DNA of 64,000 nucleotides, taken from NCBI RefSeq assembly GCF_001299635.1, contig NZ_JRHN01000044.1, positions 124,001-188,000 on the forward strand, written 5' to 3'. The position numbers and the translations under genes are program-made. This stretch comes from Clostridioides difficile. Its GTDB lineage: Bacteria > Bacillota > Clostridia > Peptostreptococcales > Peptostreptococcaceae. Numbering within the stretch: position 1 is the first letter of the stretch; each line of letters begins with the position of its first letter. Shown piece by piece: positions 1 to 9,170 of the stretch. Under the pieces are notes generated by a model, which saw only the letters and a program-made list of their open reading frames with translations, did not search any database and had not been told where the DNA came from.

Positions 1-40
1 TAACTATTAATTATATTTTATACTTTATGGCAAAATAAAT

Positions 41-108
41 GCTGAAAACTACAATTTAACTGACATTTGCGAGTTTTTACTCGCTAAAATTAAATTGCAG
101 CTTTCAGC
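41..108. repeat. Long interrupted inverted repeat downstream of coaBC
   Basis: Outer arms 41-59 and 90-108 are complementary except for two mismatches. They enclose a second perfect hairpin whose GCGAG and CTCGC arms lie at 69-73 and 80-84. It sits just past the coaBC stop, so it may end that operon's transcript, but there is no proper T-run on the minus strand. The rest of 1-155 holds no gene. Confidence 0.5.
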
Positions 109-155
109 TACTTTAGCTGTGATAAAATACACAAATATCATATTTAAAAAAGTTC

Positions 156-1355
156 TTATTTCTCAAGTAACGCTTTAATTTTATTTAAAATAACATTAGC
201 TACTTCTTCTTTTTTCATTTTAGGATACTCAGTAATATTTCCTTCTACATCTATTATTTTTACAATGTTAGTGTCAGTTCTAAAACCAGCACCTTCTTTA
301 GTTAAATCATTTGCTACAATAAAATCTAGATTTTTCTTTTTTATTTTTCCTTTGGCATGTTCTATAAGGTCGTTAGTTTCAGCTGCAAATCCTACTAATA
401 TCCTGTCTTCTTTTATTTTTCCTATTTCATAAGCAATATCATAATTCCTACTTAGTTCTATTGATAAATCATCATTCTTCTTTTTAATCTTTTTGTCAGA
501 ATATGTCTTTGGTTTGTAATCTGCAACTGCTGCACTTTGAATTACTATTTTATTTTCACTTAGATTTGATACTACTGCTTCATACAAATCCTGTGCTGAC
601 TCTATTTTTACAAATTTTTTAAGGTTTTGTGGGATAGAAAGATTTGTAGGACCTGATATTAATGTTACATCAGCGCCTCTATATATAGCTTCTCTTGCTA
701 TAGAATATCCCATTTTCCCAGAAGACCTATTAGTTAAATATCTTACTGGGTCTATACTTTCTACAGTTGGACCAGCTGTAACTATAATACTTTGACCTTT
801 TAAATCTTGTTCTTTAGTCATATTAGCTAAGACTTCTTCCACTATTACATCTGGATTAGCCAATTTACCTGCTCCAATATCTCCACATGCAAGTCTTCCA
901 CTTTCTGGTTCAATAAATTTATACCCAAAGTCCTTTAAAGTTTGAATATTTTTTTGGACAATTGGATTTTCATACATATTAGTATTCATAGCTGGCGCTA
1001 TCAAAACTTGTGCTTTAGTTGCCATAACAGTAGTTGTCAACATATCATCAGCTATACCATTTGCAATTTTTCCTATAATATTTGCACTTGCTGGCACTAT
1101 TAAGAATAAATCTGCCTTTTTTGCTAATGATATATGCTCAACTTCCCAAGTCTTTGGTTCTTCAAACATATCTTCTACTACATAATTTTGACTTAGCGAT
1201 TGAAGTGTAAGTGGTTTAACAAATTCTGTTGCCGATTTTGTCATTATAACATGGATATTTGCATTTAGTTTTTTTAACTTACTTACAACATCACAAGCTT
1301 TATATGCAGCTATTCCGCCGCTTATGCCAATTACAACAGTTTTATCTTTTAGCAT
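156..1355 (-). CDS. coaBC: Bifunctional phosphopantothenoylcysteine decarboxylase/phosphopantothenate-cysteine ligase
   Basis: This enzyme makes 4'-phosphopantetheine for coenzyme A in two cytoplasmic steps: joining cysteine to phosphopantothenate (CoaB) and decarboxylating the product (CoaC). Residues 1 to about 190 form the flavoprotein CoaC domain, with the catalytic-type His74 in VEHISL, the PAMN motif at 121-124 and the active-site Cys157 in ACGDIGAGK. The CoaB domain follows, starting with TAGPTVESIDPVR near 193 and carrying a Lys-rich KKIKKK stretch. The length of 399 residues is normal for the family. It is the last gene of the dapF-yicC-gmk-rpoZ-coaBC operon, four bases after rpoZ, with an AGGAG site upstream of the ATG. 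Confidence 0.97.
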   Translation of the reverse strand: MLKDKTVVIGISGGIAAYKACDVVSKLKKLNANIHVIMTKSATEFVKPLTLQSLSQNYVVEDMFEEPKTWEVEHISLAKKADLFLIVPASANIIGKIANGIADDMLTTTVMATKAQVLIAPAMNTNMYENPIVQKNIQTLKDFGYKFIEPESGRLACGDIGAGKLANPDVIVEEVLANMTKEQDLKGQSIIVTAGPTVESIDPVRYLTNRSSGKMGYSIAREAIYRGADVTLISGPTNLSIPQNLKKFVKIESAQDLYEAVVSNLSENKIVIQSAAVADYKPKTYSDKKIKKKNDDLSIELSRNYDIAYEIGKIKEDRILVGFAAETNDLIEHAKGKIKKKNLDFIVANDLTKEGAGFRTDTNIVKIIDVEGNITEYPKMKKEEVANVILNKIKALLEK

Positions 1356-1359
1356 GACC

Positions 1360-1626
1360 TTACTCCTCTTCTGAAATTTGTTTGTGTTGCTCAGCGTGGT
1401 GTCTAGCTTCTTCTATCTCGATTTCTTCTTCTGTTAACAATCTATATGTTATTTTTCCACTTGCAACTTCCTTAGTGGCTACACATACAGGCTTCTCTTT
1501 AGCTTTATTTGAAACGTATGGTTCTTCTCCATCAATTAATTTTCTTGCTCTCTTTGAAACAGTCCCTACTAAATAGTATCTGTTGTCTATTTTTTCTAGT
1601 ACCTCATTGATAGATGGTTTTAACAT
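1360..1626 (-). CDS. rpoZ: RNA polymerase omega subunit
   Basis: This small subunit helps assemble and stabilise RNA polymerase through the beta-prime chain. The protein of 88 residues begins MLKPSINEVLEKIDNRY and carries the family signature VSKRARKLIDG near residues 24-34. The C-terminus is acidic and rich in Glu and His. It lies two bases from gmk and four from coaBC, the conserved Firmicute order, so the three are almost certainly co-transcribed. Confidence 0.96.
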   Translation of the reverse strand: MLKPSINEVLEKIDNRYYLVGTVSKRARKLIDGEEPYVSNKAKEKPVCVATKEVASGKITYRLLTEEEIEIEEARHHAEQHKQISEEE

Positions 1627-1628
1627 AA

Positions 1629-2246
1629 TTATAATTCCTCCTTGAATTTCTCTATTATAATATTTTTATATCTGCTAACTTTATTCTTTTCAGATGATAT
1701 TATACCTTCTATTTCTTTAGCAGATGTTTTTACATCTTCATTAAATATAAAATAATCATAATCCTTAATCATTTTAATCTCTTCATATGCACAACTAAAT
1801 CTCTTTTCTATTTCAGATTCTGTTTCTGTACCTCTTCCAACAATTCTATTTTTTAGTTCTTCAAGTGATGGTGGTAGTACAAATATAAATACTCCCTCTG
1901 GGCAAACTTCTTTTATTTGTTTTGCTCCTTGCATTTCAATCTCTAATAGCACATCCTGCCCTTTTTCTAAACATTCCATTATTGCTGCTTTTGGAGTTCC
2001 ATAAAAGTTATCATAAATTTGAGCATACTCCAAAAACTCACCTTTTTTTATCATTTCTTCAAATTTTTCCTTACTTATGAAAAAATAATTTACTCCATCA
2101 ACTTCTCCAGTCCTTGGTTTTCTTGTAGTAGCTGATACAGAAAGTTTTATTGTATCATTTTCTTTAAGTAGTTCTTTGCAAATAGTACCTTTTCCTGCAC
2201 CTGATGGTCCTGATACAACTAGCAATAATCCTTTTTTCGCAAACAT
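1629..2246 (-). CDS. gmk: Guanylate kinase
   Basis: The enzyme phosphorylates GMP to GDP with ATP in purine nucleotide metabolism. The P-loop GPSGAGKGT lies at about residues 13-21, followed by the GMP-binding region with TTRKPRTGEVDGVNYFF. The 205-residue length is typical. It follows yicC after 29 bases. In many Firmicutes remA (DUF370) sits between yicC and gmk; no ORF fits in this gap, so remA is not here. Confidence 0.97.
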   Translation of the reverse strand: MFAKKGLLLVVSGPSGAGKGTICKELLKENDTIKLSVSATTRKPRTGEVDGVNYFFISKEKFEEMIKKGEFLEYAQIYDNFYGTPKAAIMECLEKGQDVLLEIEMQGAKQIKEVCPEGVFIFVLPPSLEELKNRIVGRGTETESEIEKRFSCAYEEIKMIKDYDYFIFNEDVKTSAKEIEGIISSEKNKVSRYKNIIIEKFKEEL

Positions 2247-2275
2247 TTAAGCATTCCCCTTCTAATATTGTATTC

Positions 2276-3157
2276 TTACTCTATATTTTGTATTTGTTCT
2301 CTTATTTTTTCTAATTCACTTTTTACTTCCACTACTAAATTAGTTATATTTATATCAGACGACTTTGAGCCTATAGTATTAGTCTCTCTGTTCATCTCTT
2401 GTATTAAGAAATCTATTTTTCTACCTATAGAATCATCTTTAAATATAGTGTTTTTAAGTTGACCTATATGACTTTTAAATCTAACTATTTCTTCTGTTAT
2501 ACTGCTTTTATCTGCATATATTGCAACTTCTTGTGCTAATCTATTCTCATCCATTATACTTGGGTCATCCAATAATTCACTTATTCTCAAATTCAATTTT
2601 TCTCTATAATCTTCTACAACACTACTTGAATATTTTTCAATTTCTTCTATATGAGTTTTTAATAAATCACATCTCATAGTAATATCTTCTGCTAATTTTT
2701 TACCTTCTTCGCTTCTCATTTCTTTTAATTTTATTAATGCATCTTCAACAGCTTGATTCAACATTGACCATAATAAATCTTCATCATCTTCTTTTTCTTC
2801 TATTTTTACAATATCAGGAAACCTTGCAACATTCATAACACTAATATCATCTATAATATCGAATCTATTTTTTATTCCTTTTAGTATCTCTATATATTGA
2901 GAAGCTAGTCCTTCATCAAAGTTTAAGTTTACATCTTCTTTGCCTAATAAGTCAAATTTTATGTATAAATCTACTCTTCCTCTTTTTACATAATTTTTTA
3001 CTAAATTTCTAACTTTATCCTCTAAAAATGAAATTTTTCTTGGAAGACGTATATTTATATCTGAATACTTATGATTTATTGTTTTACATTCCACTAAAAA
3101 ATAATAATTGTCATCTTTGTATTCCCCTCTTCCAAAACCAGTCATACTTATAGCCAT
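2276..3157 (-). CDS. yicC: YicC family protein (putative endoribonuclease)
   Basis: The protein has 293 residues and the typical YicC N-terminus MAISMTGFGRGEY. The conserved C-terminal block near residues 240-275 contains KIDFLIQEMNRETNT and ends with IREQIQNIE (DUF1732). Members of the family have been described as RNA endonucleases. The start has an ideal GGAGG eight bases upstream, lying over the end of dapF with three bases between the genes. The place before gmk-rpoZ-coaBC is conserved among Firmicutes. Confidence 0.93.
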   Translation of the reverse strand: MAISMTGFGRGEYKDDNYYFLVECKTINHKYSDINIRLPRKISFLEDKVRNLVKNYVKRGRVDLYIKFDLLGKEDVNLNFDEGLASQYIEILKGIKNRFDIIDDISVMNVARFPDIVKIEEKEDDEDLLWSMLNQAVEDALIKLKEMRSEEGKKLAEDITMRCDLLKTHIEEIEKYSSSVVEDYREKLNLRISELLDDPSIMDENRLAQEVAIYADKSSITEEIVRFKSHIGQLKNTIFKDDSIGRKIDFLIQEMNRETNTIGSKSSDINITNLVVEVKSELEKIREQIQNIE

Positions 3158-3160
3158 TAA

Positions 3161-3991
3161 TTAATCCTCCAAAACACCTTCACATATTTTTACTGCCGGA
3201 CCTGTCATATGAGAGAACTCTCCTACATCTATTTTAACTGTTCCTCCCTGAGAAGTTACATTTACACTACTTTCTACCATGTTAAGTAAATTGCATACTA
3301 TTGCTGATGCAGTCATACCAGTCCCACATCCTAAAGTATATCCACAACCTCTCTCCCAAGTGTAAACATGTATATTATACTTATCTTCTACCTTTACAAA
3401 ATTTACATTCGTTTTTTCAGGAAATATTTTATTATTTTCAATCTCTTTTCCATATTTACAAACATCATCTACATCTAGCTCATCTACTATAACTACTGTA
3501 TGGGGAACCCCCATCAACATAGAAGTAAGCATAAAATCCCTATCTAGAACTTTTATACTTTCTTGTACAAAACGCTCTCTATCTGTAGATACTGGAACAT
3601 CTTTAGCTATAAAACTTCCTTTTCCCATATTAACTCTTATGGAATTTATTTCACCATTTGTAAGATTTATTTTTATATCTTTAATGCCATCCAATGTATC
3701 TACTGTAAAATTTTCTTTTTTTACTATTCCATTATCATAAACAAATTTACAAAAACATCTAAGACCATTTCCACACATGGCTGCTCTTGAGCCATCAGAA
3801 TTGTAATATACCATTTCTACATCTGCAACTTTTGAATCTTTTACGACTAATAAGCCATCCGCTCCTACAGAAAATCTTCTATGGCATACTTTTTTTGCTA
3901 AAGCAGTATAATTTGATGAATCTATATTGTCGAATCTTCCATCTACTGCAATAAAATCATTACCTATTCCATGTAGTTTCCAAAATTTCAT
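3161..3991 (-). CDS. dapF: Diaminopimelate epimerase
   Basis: It converts LL- to meso-diaminopimelate for lysine and peptidoglycan synthesis. The two catalytic cysteines are visible: Cys73 in MCGNGLRC and Cys222 in GCGTGMTA. I choose the ATG at 3991 (276 residues, MKFWKLHGIGNDF) because AGGAG lies eight bases upstream and the family starts here. An upstream in-frame ATG at 4018 lacks such a site. It is the first gene of the operon with yicC, gmk, rpoZ and coaBC, with an extended -10 promoter just upstream. Confidence 0.96.
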   Translation of the reverse strand: MKFWKLHGIGNDFIAVDGRFDNIDSSNYTALAKKVCHRRFSVGADGLLVVKDSKVADVEMVYYNSDGSRAAMCGNGLRCFCKFVYDNGIVKKENFTVDTLDGIKDIKINLTNGEINSIRVNMGKGSFIAKDVPVSTDRERFVQESIKVLDRDFMLTSMLMGVPHTVVIVDELDVDDVCKYGKEIENNKIFPEKTNVNFVKVEDKYNIHVYTWERGCGYTLGCGTGMTASAIVCNLLNMVESSVNVTSQGGTVKIDVGEFSHMTGPAVKICEGVLED

Positions 3992-4025
3992 AAGTATCGC
4001 TCCTTTGTAAATTAACACTTAAACT

Positions 4026-4034
4026 ATTATAACA
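4026..4034 (-). promoter_or_regulatory. Extended -10 promoter of the dapF operon
   Basis: On the minus strand the sequence TGTTATAAT combines an extended -10 TGn with a consensus TATAAT box. No convincing -35 box exists, because the upstream DNA is the T-run and stem of a terminator. Its position 35-40 bases before the dapF start suits the five-gene operon. Confidence 0.55.
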
Positions 4035-4126
4035 TAAAAAAATTCCCATAAACTTATAATTTATGGGAAAAGTTTTGTAATGACAACTATAATTTGAGGA
4101 TGTGAGGGAGAGTTGCCATTACAATT
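4034..4126 (-). ncRNA. Candidate small RNA with C-rich loop and intrinsic terminator
   Basis: Read on the minus strand, a TATAAT box (4133-4138) is followed by a 13-bp hairpin with one G-U pair (arms 4111-4123 and 4076-4088). Its 22-base loop contains CTCTCCCTC and CATCCTC. A 10-bp terminator stem (4043-4069) with seven Ts comes next. Loops with CCCUC are typical of Gram-positive small RNAs that pair with ribosome binding sites, such as the RsaE/RoxS type. The -35 region is poor (AAAGAA, 17-base spacer). It could instead be the 3' end of the threonine aldolase transcript. Confidence 0.45.
4043..4069 (-). terminator. Intrinsic terminator between ltaE and dapF
   Basis: TTCCCATAAA pairs with TTTATGGGAA around a seven-base loop, and on the minus strand the stem is followed by a run of Ts (4035-4042). 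It ends the upstream threonine aldolase transcript or the candidate small RNA. The rest of 4140-4278 is AT-rich with no visible gene; it contains the near-repeat AACTATCTAT twice. Confidence 0.85.
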
Positions 4127-4278
4127 AGGGTAATTATATTATGTTTTTAAGCTAGTTCTTTCTATGTTTATATAATAATATTTCTATATGAATTTTATGT
4201 ATGTTTTATTTAAACTATCTATGAATTTTATAATTAAATTTCTAATAACTATCTATAATTCTCTTTTTTAGATTTATA

Positions 4279-5313
4279 TTAACATACATTTATTAACTCT
4301 TTAAGTGTTTTTAAAACATAGTCTAAATCTTCTTTCGTAATATCTACATGAGATACAAATCTATACTCACCATTTTCCATTTTATTAATTTTTATATTTC
4401 TGTCAAAAAGTTCTTTTATTAAAACATCCTCTTTTATAACATCTTCACTCATTTTAAAGAATACCATGCTTATATCTGGATTAATGTTGTTTACTTCAAT
4501 GCCATCTATTTTATTTAATTCACAGGCTAAATACTTTGCATTTTCGTGGTCTTCGTTTAATCTTAATGTCATTTTTTCAATGGCAATGATACCAGCAGCT
4601 GCAACTATACCAACTTGTCTCATTCCCCCACCCATAACTTTTTGCTTTCTTCTAGCTTTTGCTATAAATTCTTTACTTCCAGCAAGTATAGAGCCCATTG
4701 GTGCAGCTAAACCTTTTGATACACAGAACATAACACTATCACAATACTTTGCCATTTCTTTAGCTTCTATACCTAAAGTTAAGGCAGCATTAAATAATCT
4801 TGCTCCATCAAGATGTACTGGTAAGTTGTGTTTCTCAGCTATCTTTTTAATCTCTTTTAAATTTTCAAGGCTCACAACAGTTCCGCCTGAATACGCATTT
4901 TCCACACATATAAGACCTGTTTGTGGTTCATGTATGTCATCTCTTCTAATTGCCTTTTCAACAAGTTCAGGATTAAGAGCTCCATTTTCATCTTCATCTA
5001 TAGTTCTAAGTTGAACTCCAGCTATTACAGCAGGTGCTCCAACTTCATGAGTTACAATATGATAACCTTTACCAATAATGATTTCTTGTCCTCTTAGACA
5101 GTGAGTAAATAAAGCTAGTTGATTTCCAAAAGTTCCACTTGGAAGAAAAATAGCATCTTCTTTTCCAACTTTAGCTGCTGCTAATTCTTCAAGTTTATTT
5201 ACAGTTGGGTCATCCCTAAAGATTGAATCTCCAACAGGAGCCTTTGCCATAGCTTCTCTCATTTCATCAGTAGGCATAGTAACAGTATCACTTCTTAAAT
5301 CAATAAATTTCAT
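4279..5313 (-). CDS. ltaE: Low-specificity L-threonine aldolase
   Basis: This PLP enzyme is predicted to cleave L-threonine or allo-threonine to glycine and acetaldehyde. The N-terminal IDLRSDTVTMPT motif, the cofactor-binding HLDGARLFNAA near 167-177, and the Schiff-base lysine Lys200 in FCVSKGLAAPMGS mark the beta-eliminating lyase/threonine aldolase family. The length of 344 residues is normal. The start has GAAGG upstream. It stands alone between a terminator and a divergent rqcH. A paralog of nearly the same length lies at 21547-22584. Confidence 0.9.
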   Translation of the reverse strand: MKFIDLRSDTVTMPTDEMREAMAKAPVGDSIFRDDPTVNKLEELAAAKVGKEDAIFLPSGTFGNQLALFTHCLRGQEIIIGKGYHIVTHEVGAPAVIAGVQLRTIDEDENGALNPELVEKAIRRDDIHEPQTGLICVENAYSGGTVVSLENLKEIKKIAEKHNLPVHLDGARLFNAALTLGIEAKEMAKYCDSVMFCVSKGLAAPMGSILAGSKEFIAKARRKQKVMGGGMRQVGIVAAAGIIAIEKMTLRLNEDHENAKYLACELNKIDGIEVNNINPDISMVFFKMSEDVIKEDVLIKELFDRNIKINKMENGEYRFVSHVDITKEDLDYVLKTLKELINVC

Positions 5314-5605
5314 TTTTTCGACCTTCTTTCATAATTTATATACTATTACACTTTAAAATTGATTTATTTTTTAAAGCTTATATATAATAACTTATACTTT
5401 ACACAATAATTATACTATATTTATTTTACATTTAATCAACTTTAAATTATTAATTTTAAAATATAGTATTTCCTTTCATAATAAGCATAAATAATTATTC
5501 AATTTAAATATTACTATCTTGTTTAAATTTCCCCTAGTCACAAAGCATATATTATGTGTATAATTAATTTACTGACTATTTTGGTCAAAGAAAGGGGTGC
5601 TATAT
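5314..5605. other. Divergent intergenic region ltaE/rqcH
   Basis: These 290 bases are very AT-rich and hold the divergent promoters of ltaE and rqcH. A TATAAT box at about 5558-5563 suits rqcH, but I find no good -35 partner. I see no gene or clear RNA structure. Confidence 0.4.
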
Positions 5606-7381
5606 ATGGCATTAGATGGATTAGTTATACATTCAATAGTAGATGAATTATCATCAAAACTTACAGGTGGTAAAATAGATAAAATACATCAACCTGAAGA
5701 CGATGAGGTAATTTTTAATATAAGAAATAATAAAGAAAATTTTAGATTGGTCTTAAGTGCAAGTGCTTCAAATCCTAGAGTCTATCTTACAAGTAATTAT
5801 CAAAAAGAAAACCCTCTAAAAGCACCTATGTTTTGTATGTTACTTAGAAAATACATACAAGGTGGTAACATAGTAGAGATTTCTCAAATAGGTTTTGAAA
5901 GAATAATAAAGATAAGTATTGAATCTTTGGATGAACTAAAAGAAAAGACAACTAAAAATATTATGATTGAAATTATGGGAAGACACAGCAACATAATAAT
6001 AACTCATGATGAAGATGACAAAATTATAGATTCAATAAAAAGAGTACCTTTTAGCATAAGTAGAGTGCGTCAGGTTTTACCTGCTCATAGCTATTCGTTG
6101 CCACCAAAACAAGATAAACTTAACCCTCTTGAGAGTATATCTAAAGATTTGTTTATTAATAACTTGAATGAATTTGAAGGACCTATTTTTAAGTCTATAT
6201 ATTCTAAATTTCTAGGCATAAGCCCTACTATAGCAAAAGAAATCTGTTGCCGAGCAAATATAAATCAAAATACTTCTATAAAGGATGTAACTAGTGAACA
6301 GTTTGATTCTTTATACAAAGAATTTTGTAGTTTGTTCAGTGCTATAAATGCTAGCAAATACTCACCTTGTATTGTTATAGATAAAAAAGTGGATAAAGTA
6401 GTAGATTTCAGTTGTGTAAATCTTACATTATTTAGTGATTTATCATATATCAATAAAGATAGTATGTCTCGTATTCTAGAAGATTTTTATAGAACTAAAG
6501 ATATTAAGGATAGAATTAATCAACGTTCATCTGACTTAAAGAAGAGTATATCAGTTAAACTCGATAGACTTTATAATAAACTAAAAAAACAAGAGGAAGA
6601 ATTATCAGAGTCTGAAAATGCAGATATTTACAAGGTAAAAGGAGAGTTGATTACTTCATATATCTATATGGTAGAAAAAGGTATGGAGAGTATTGAAGTT
6701 GCTAATTTTTATGATGAAAATTGTAAGAATGTAACTATAGAATTAAATAAAAACCTGACACCATCTGAAAATGCTCAGAAATATTTTAAAAAGTATAATA
6801 AAATGAAACATGCTAAAGTTGAAATATCTCATCAGATTTCATTAAATAAGGAAGAAATAGATTACTTGGAAAATATAATTTTAAGTATTGAAAACTGCGA
6901 AAATTTAGCTGAATTACAAGATATAAAAGAAGAACTTGCTAAGGTTGGTTATATCAAGGCTCAAAAGAAGAACAGTAAAAAAGATACTATTCCTTCTACA
7001 AAACCTCATGAGTTTATTTCTTCTGATGGATTTAAGATTTTAGTTGGTAAAAATAATAAACAGAATGACTATCTTACACTAAGACTTGCTGATAATGATG
7101 ACTTGTGGATGCACACAAAGAATATTCCTGGCTCTCATGTAATAATAAAATGTGCTGGTAAAGAAGTTCCTGATAACACTATATTTGAAGGGGCAATGCT
7201 AGCAGCATTTTTTAGTAAGTCAAAGCTTTCTTCTCAGGTACCTATAGACTATACTAAAAGAAAAAATGTAAAAAAACCTAGTGGTTCTAAACCAGGGATG
7301 GTTATTTATGAGACTAATAGTACTATTTATGTTACTCCTGAAGAAGAAATGGTAGCCAAGCTTAAAGTTAAATCAGAATAA
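5606..7381 (+). CDS. rqcH: Rqc2/RqcH-type NFACT protein (fibronectin-binding protein A family)
   Basis: Proteins of this family bind the 50S subunit carrying stalled nascent chains and recruit Ala-tRNA to add C-terminal alanine tails. They were earlier described as surface fibronectin-binding proteins (FbpA/Fbp68). The NFACT-N domain fills the first half, a coiled-coil lies at about 300-440, and the C-terminal NFACT-R/DUF814 domain carries DDLWMHTKNIPGSHVII. I take the ATG at 5606 (591 residues) because AAAGGGG lies eight bases before it; the in-frame GTG at 5597 overlaps that site. The residue matching Asp97 of Bacillus RqcH appears to be Glu98 (followed by Arg99). There is no signal peptide. 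Confidence 0.92.
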   Translation: MALDGLVIHSIVDELSSKLTGGKIDKIHQPEDDEVIFNIRNNKENFRLVLSASASNPRVYLTSNYQKENPLKAPMFCMLLRKYIQGGNIVEISQIGFERIIKISIESLDELKEKTTKNIMIEIMGRHSNIIITHDEDDKIIDSIKRVPFSISRVRQVLPAHSYSLPPKQDKLNPLESISKDLFINNLNEFEGPIFKSIYSKFLGISPTIAKEICCRANINQNTSIKDVTSEQFDSLYKEFCSLFSAINASKYSPCIVIDKKVDKVVDFSCVNLTLFSDLSYINKDSMSRILEDFYRTKDIKDRINQRSSDLKKSISVKLDRLYNKLKKQEEELSESENADIYKVKGELITSYIYMVEKGMESIEVANFYDENCKNVTIELNKNLTPSENAQKYFKKYNKMKHAKVEISHQISLNKEEIDYLENIILSIENCENLAELQDIKEELAKVGYIKAQKKNSKKDTIPSTKPHEFISSDGFKILVGKNNKQNDYLTLRLADNDDLWMHTKNIPGSHVIIKCAGKEVPDNTIFEGAMLAAFFSKSKLSSQVPIDYTKRKNVKKPSGSKPGMVIYETNSTIYVTPEEEMVAKLKVKSE

Positions 7382-7437
7382 ATTTTAAATTAAATACAAG
7401 ATTTGATATCAAATAATTATACATTGTCTGTCAAATG

Positions 7438-7475
7438 AAAAAAGGCTATCTCAAAATAGGGATAGCCTCTTTTTC
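7438..7475. terminator. Bidirectional terminator between rqcH and the ABC-F gene
   Basis: GGCTATC (7444-7450) pairs with GATAGCC (7461-7467). A-tracts lie on the left and T-tracts on the right, so it can stop both converging transcripts. Confidence 0.85.
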
Positions 7476-7499
7476 ATTGTTAAAATGATGAAGATACAT

Positions 7500-9161
7500 T
7501 TAATCTTCTAACAAACTACTTTTTATTTTACTGATTTGCTTTAACAACTCATTATATTCTGATTCATAATGTTCTTTCTTTATATTATCTTTTTCTATAG
7601 ACAACATAGAGATAATATTTGTAAGTCTATTTTCTAATACTAAAAGATTTTCTTTTTTAGTTTTGTTTTCTCTACTCGGAGTTTTTTTATTTCTATTGAT
7701 TATATATTCATCATAAGAACAATCAAACTCTCTTATTTTATTATTTTTTATTTCCATAATGTAGTTACAAATATGTGATGTAAATATTCTATCATGAGAT
7801 ACTATAAGCATAGTTTTATCAGTATTTATCAATGCCTTTTCTAGTGCTTCCATAGATTTTATATCTAAGTAGTTTGTTGGTTCATCAAACACTAAAAAGT
7901 TGTTATCTTCCAATATTATTTTACATAGTGCTACTTTTACTTTTTCTCCACCACTTAGTACTTTTACCTTTTTGTAGACATCATCACCATTAAATCCAAA
8001 TAAATTTAAATTTATTCTTATAAAAGACTCATCAAATGAACTATTAACCTTAACGTTGTATAAAACACTATTTTCTTCATCTAAGATATTTTGATGTTGG
8101 TCGAAATAACTTATATTTACCTTGTTATTTATTTTTATACAGTCATTTTTATTACTTAATATTTCTTTTATCAGAGTACTTTTTCCACATCCATTCTCAC
8201 CTAATAAAGCTATTTTTTTGCCTCTTTTTATTTTAAAAGAAACATTATCTAGTAGGCATTTATTTCCTAGATTTAAAGTCATATCTTTTATCTCTACTAA
8301 GTTTTTGCTAATTATCTCCATACCATCTTGAATCTTAATCTTCATTTCAGTGGAGACCTTAGGTTTATTCTTTATCTCAAGATTATCAATTCTACTTTTT
8401 ATAGCCTTCACATTTGAGTCTAATTTTTTCTTATTAGTTTGCCCACCCATTTTGTGTAATCTGGCCTCTGAGTTGCCCATTCGTTTTGGAGTTTTTCTTA
8501 CACCATCACTTAAAGCTTTTTTGTATAAAAGAGCTTTTTCAAGTCTTTTTTTCTCTTTAACATATTCCTGATACTCAAAATCAGCTCTTTTTACTTCTTC
8601 ATCTTTTTGCATTAAATAATCAGTGTAATTACCTTTGTAAGCTTTTAATTTTCCATCCTCTAACTCCACTATAGTTGTACATAACTCATCTAAGAAACGT
8701 CTGTCATGAGATATTAATAATAATGCACCTTCATACCTTTTAAACATATTTTCTAAAATACCAATACTTTTTTTATCTAAGTTTGAAGTTGGTTCATCAG
8801 CTATTAATATACTTTTCTTATCACTTAGCGCATCTGCTATCTTTAGCTTGATTTTTTCACCTCCTGATAAGTACTCTTCAAATCTATCTGGAGCATTTAA
8901 AATACTCTTTTCTTTACTATTACTACACATTTCAATGTTATTCTCACTTTGACTTATATAAGAATAGCTATCTGTAAGATGAATATGACCTTCATCTATT
9001 TCTATTTCACCTAATATTGCCTTTAATAAAGTTGTTTTTCCTTGACCATTTGAACCAACTAGACCTATTTTCTCACCTTCTGACACTTCAAACTTATCTA
9101 TATCTAAAATTAATCTATCAGAATAATATTTCTTTAAATTTTCTACTTTTACTAACAACAT
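7500..9161 (-). CDS. ABC-F ATPase, probable antibiotic-resistance ribosome protection protein
   Basis: The protein has two ABC ATPase domains and no membrane segment. Walker A motifs are GSNGQGKTT and GENGCGKST, each domain has an LSGGE signature, and the domains are joined by a long basic linker that in this family reaches the peptidyl-transferase centre. Such proteins (the Vga/Lsa/VmlR/CplR group) dislodge lincosamides, pleuromutilins and streptogramin A. The ATG at 9161 is chosen because AAGGAGG lies nine bases upstream, giving 553 residues; the frame stays open further upstream without a good site. An own promoter and a structured leader with an upstream ORF support drug-responsive expression. 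The exact drug range cannot be read from sequence. Confidence 0.85.
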   Translation of the reverse strand: MLLVKVENLKKYYSDRLILDIDKFEVSEGEKIGLVGSNGQGKTTLLKAILGEIEIDEGHIHLTDSYSYISQSENNIEMCSNSKEKSILNAPDRFEEYLSGGEKIKLKIADALSDKKSILIADEPTSNLDKKSIGILENMFKRYEGALLLISHDRRFLDELCTTIVELEDGKLKAYKGNYTDYLMQKDEEVKRADFEYQEYVKEKKRLEKALLYKKALSDGVRKTPKRMGNSEARLHKMGGQTNKKKLDSNVKAIKSRIDNLEIKNKPKVSTEMKIKIQDGMEIISKNLVEIKDMTLNLGNKCLLDNVSFKIKRGKKIALLGENGCGKSTLIKEILSNKNDCIKINNKVNISYFDQHQNILDEENSVLYNVKVNSSFDESFIRINLNLFGFNGDDVYKKVKVLSGGEKVKVALCKIILEDNNFLVFDEPTNYLDIKSMEALEKALINTDKTMLIVSHDRIFTSHICNYIMEIKNNKIREFDCSYDEYIINRNKKTPSRENKTKKENLLVLENRLTNIISMLSIEKDNIKKEHYESEYNELLKQISKIKSSLLED

Positions 9162-9170
9162 AAAAAAATC

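Noticed and set aside
4466-5014. Plus-strand ORF of 182 codons opposite ltaE
   Set aside because: It lies wholly antisense to a clearly conserved gene, has no ribosome site and its hydrophobic composition is that of a frame shadow.
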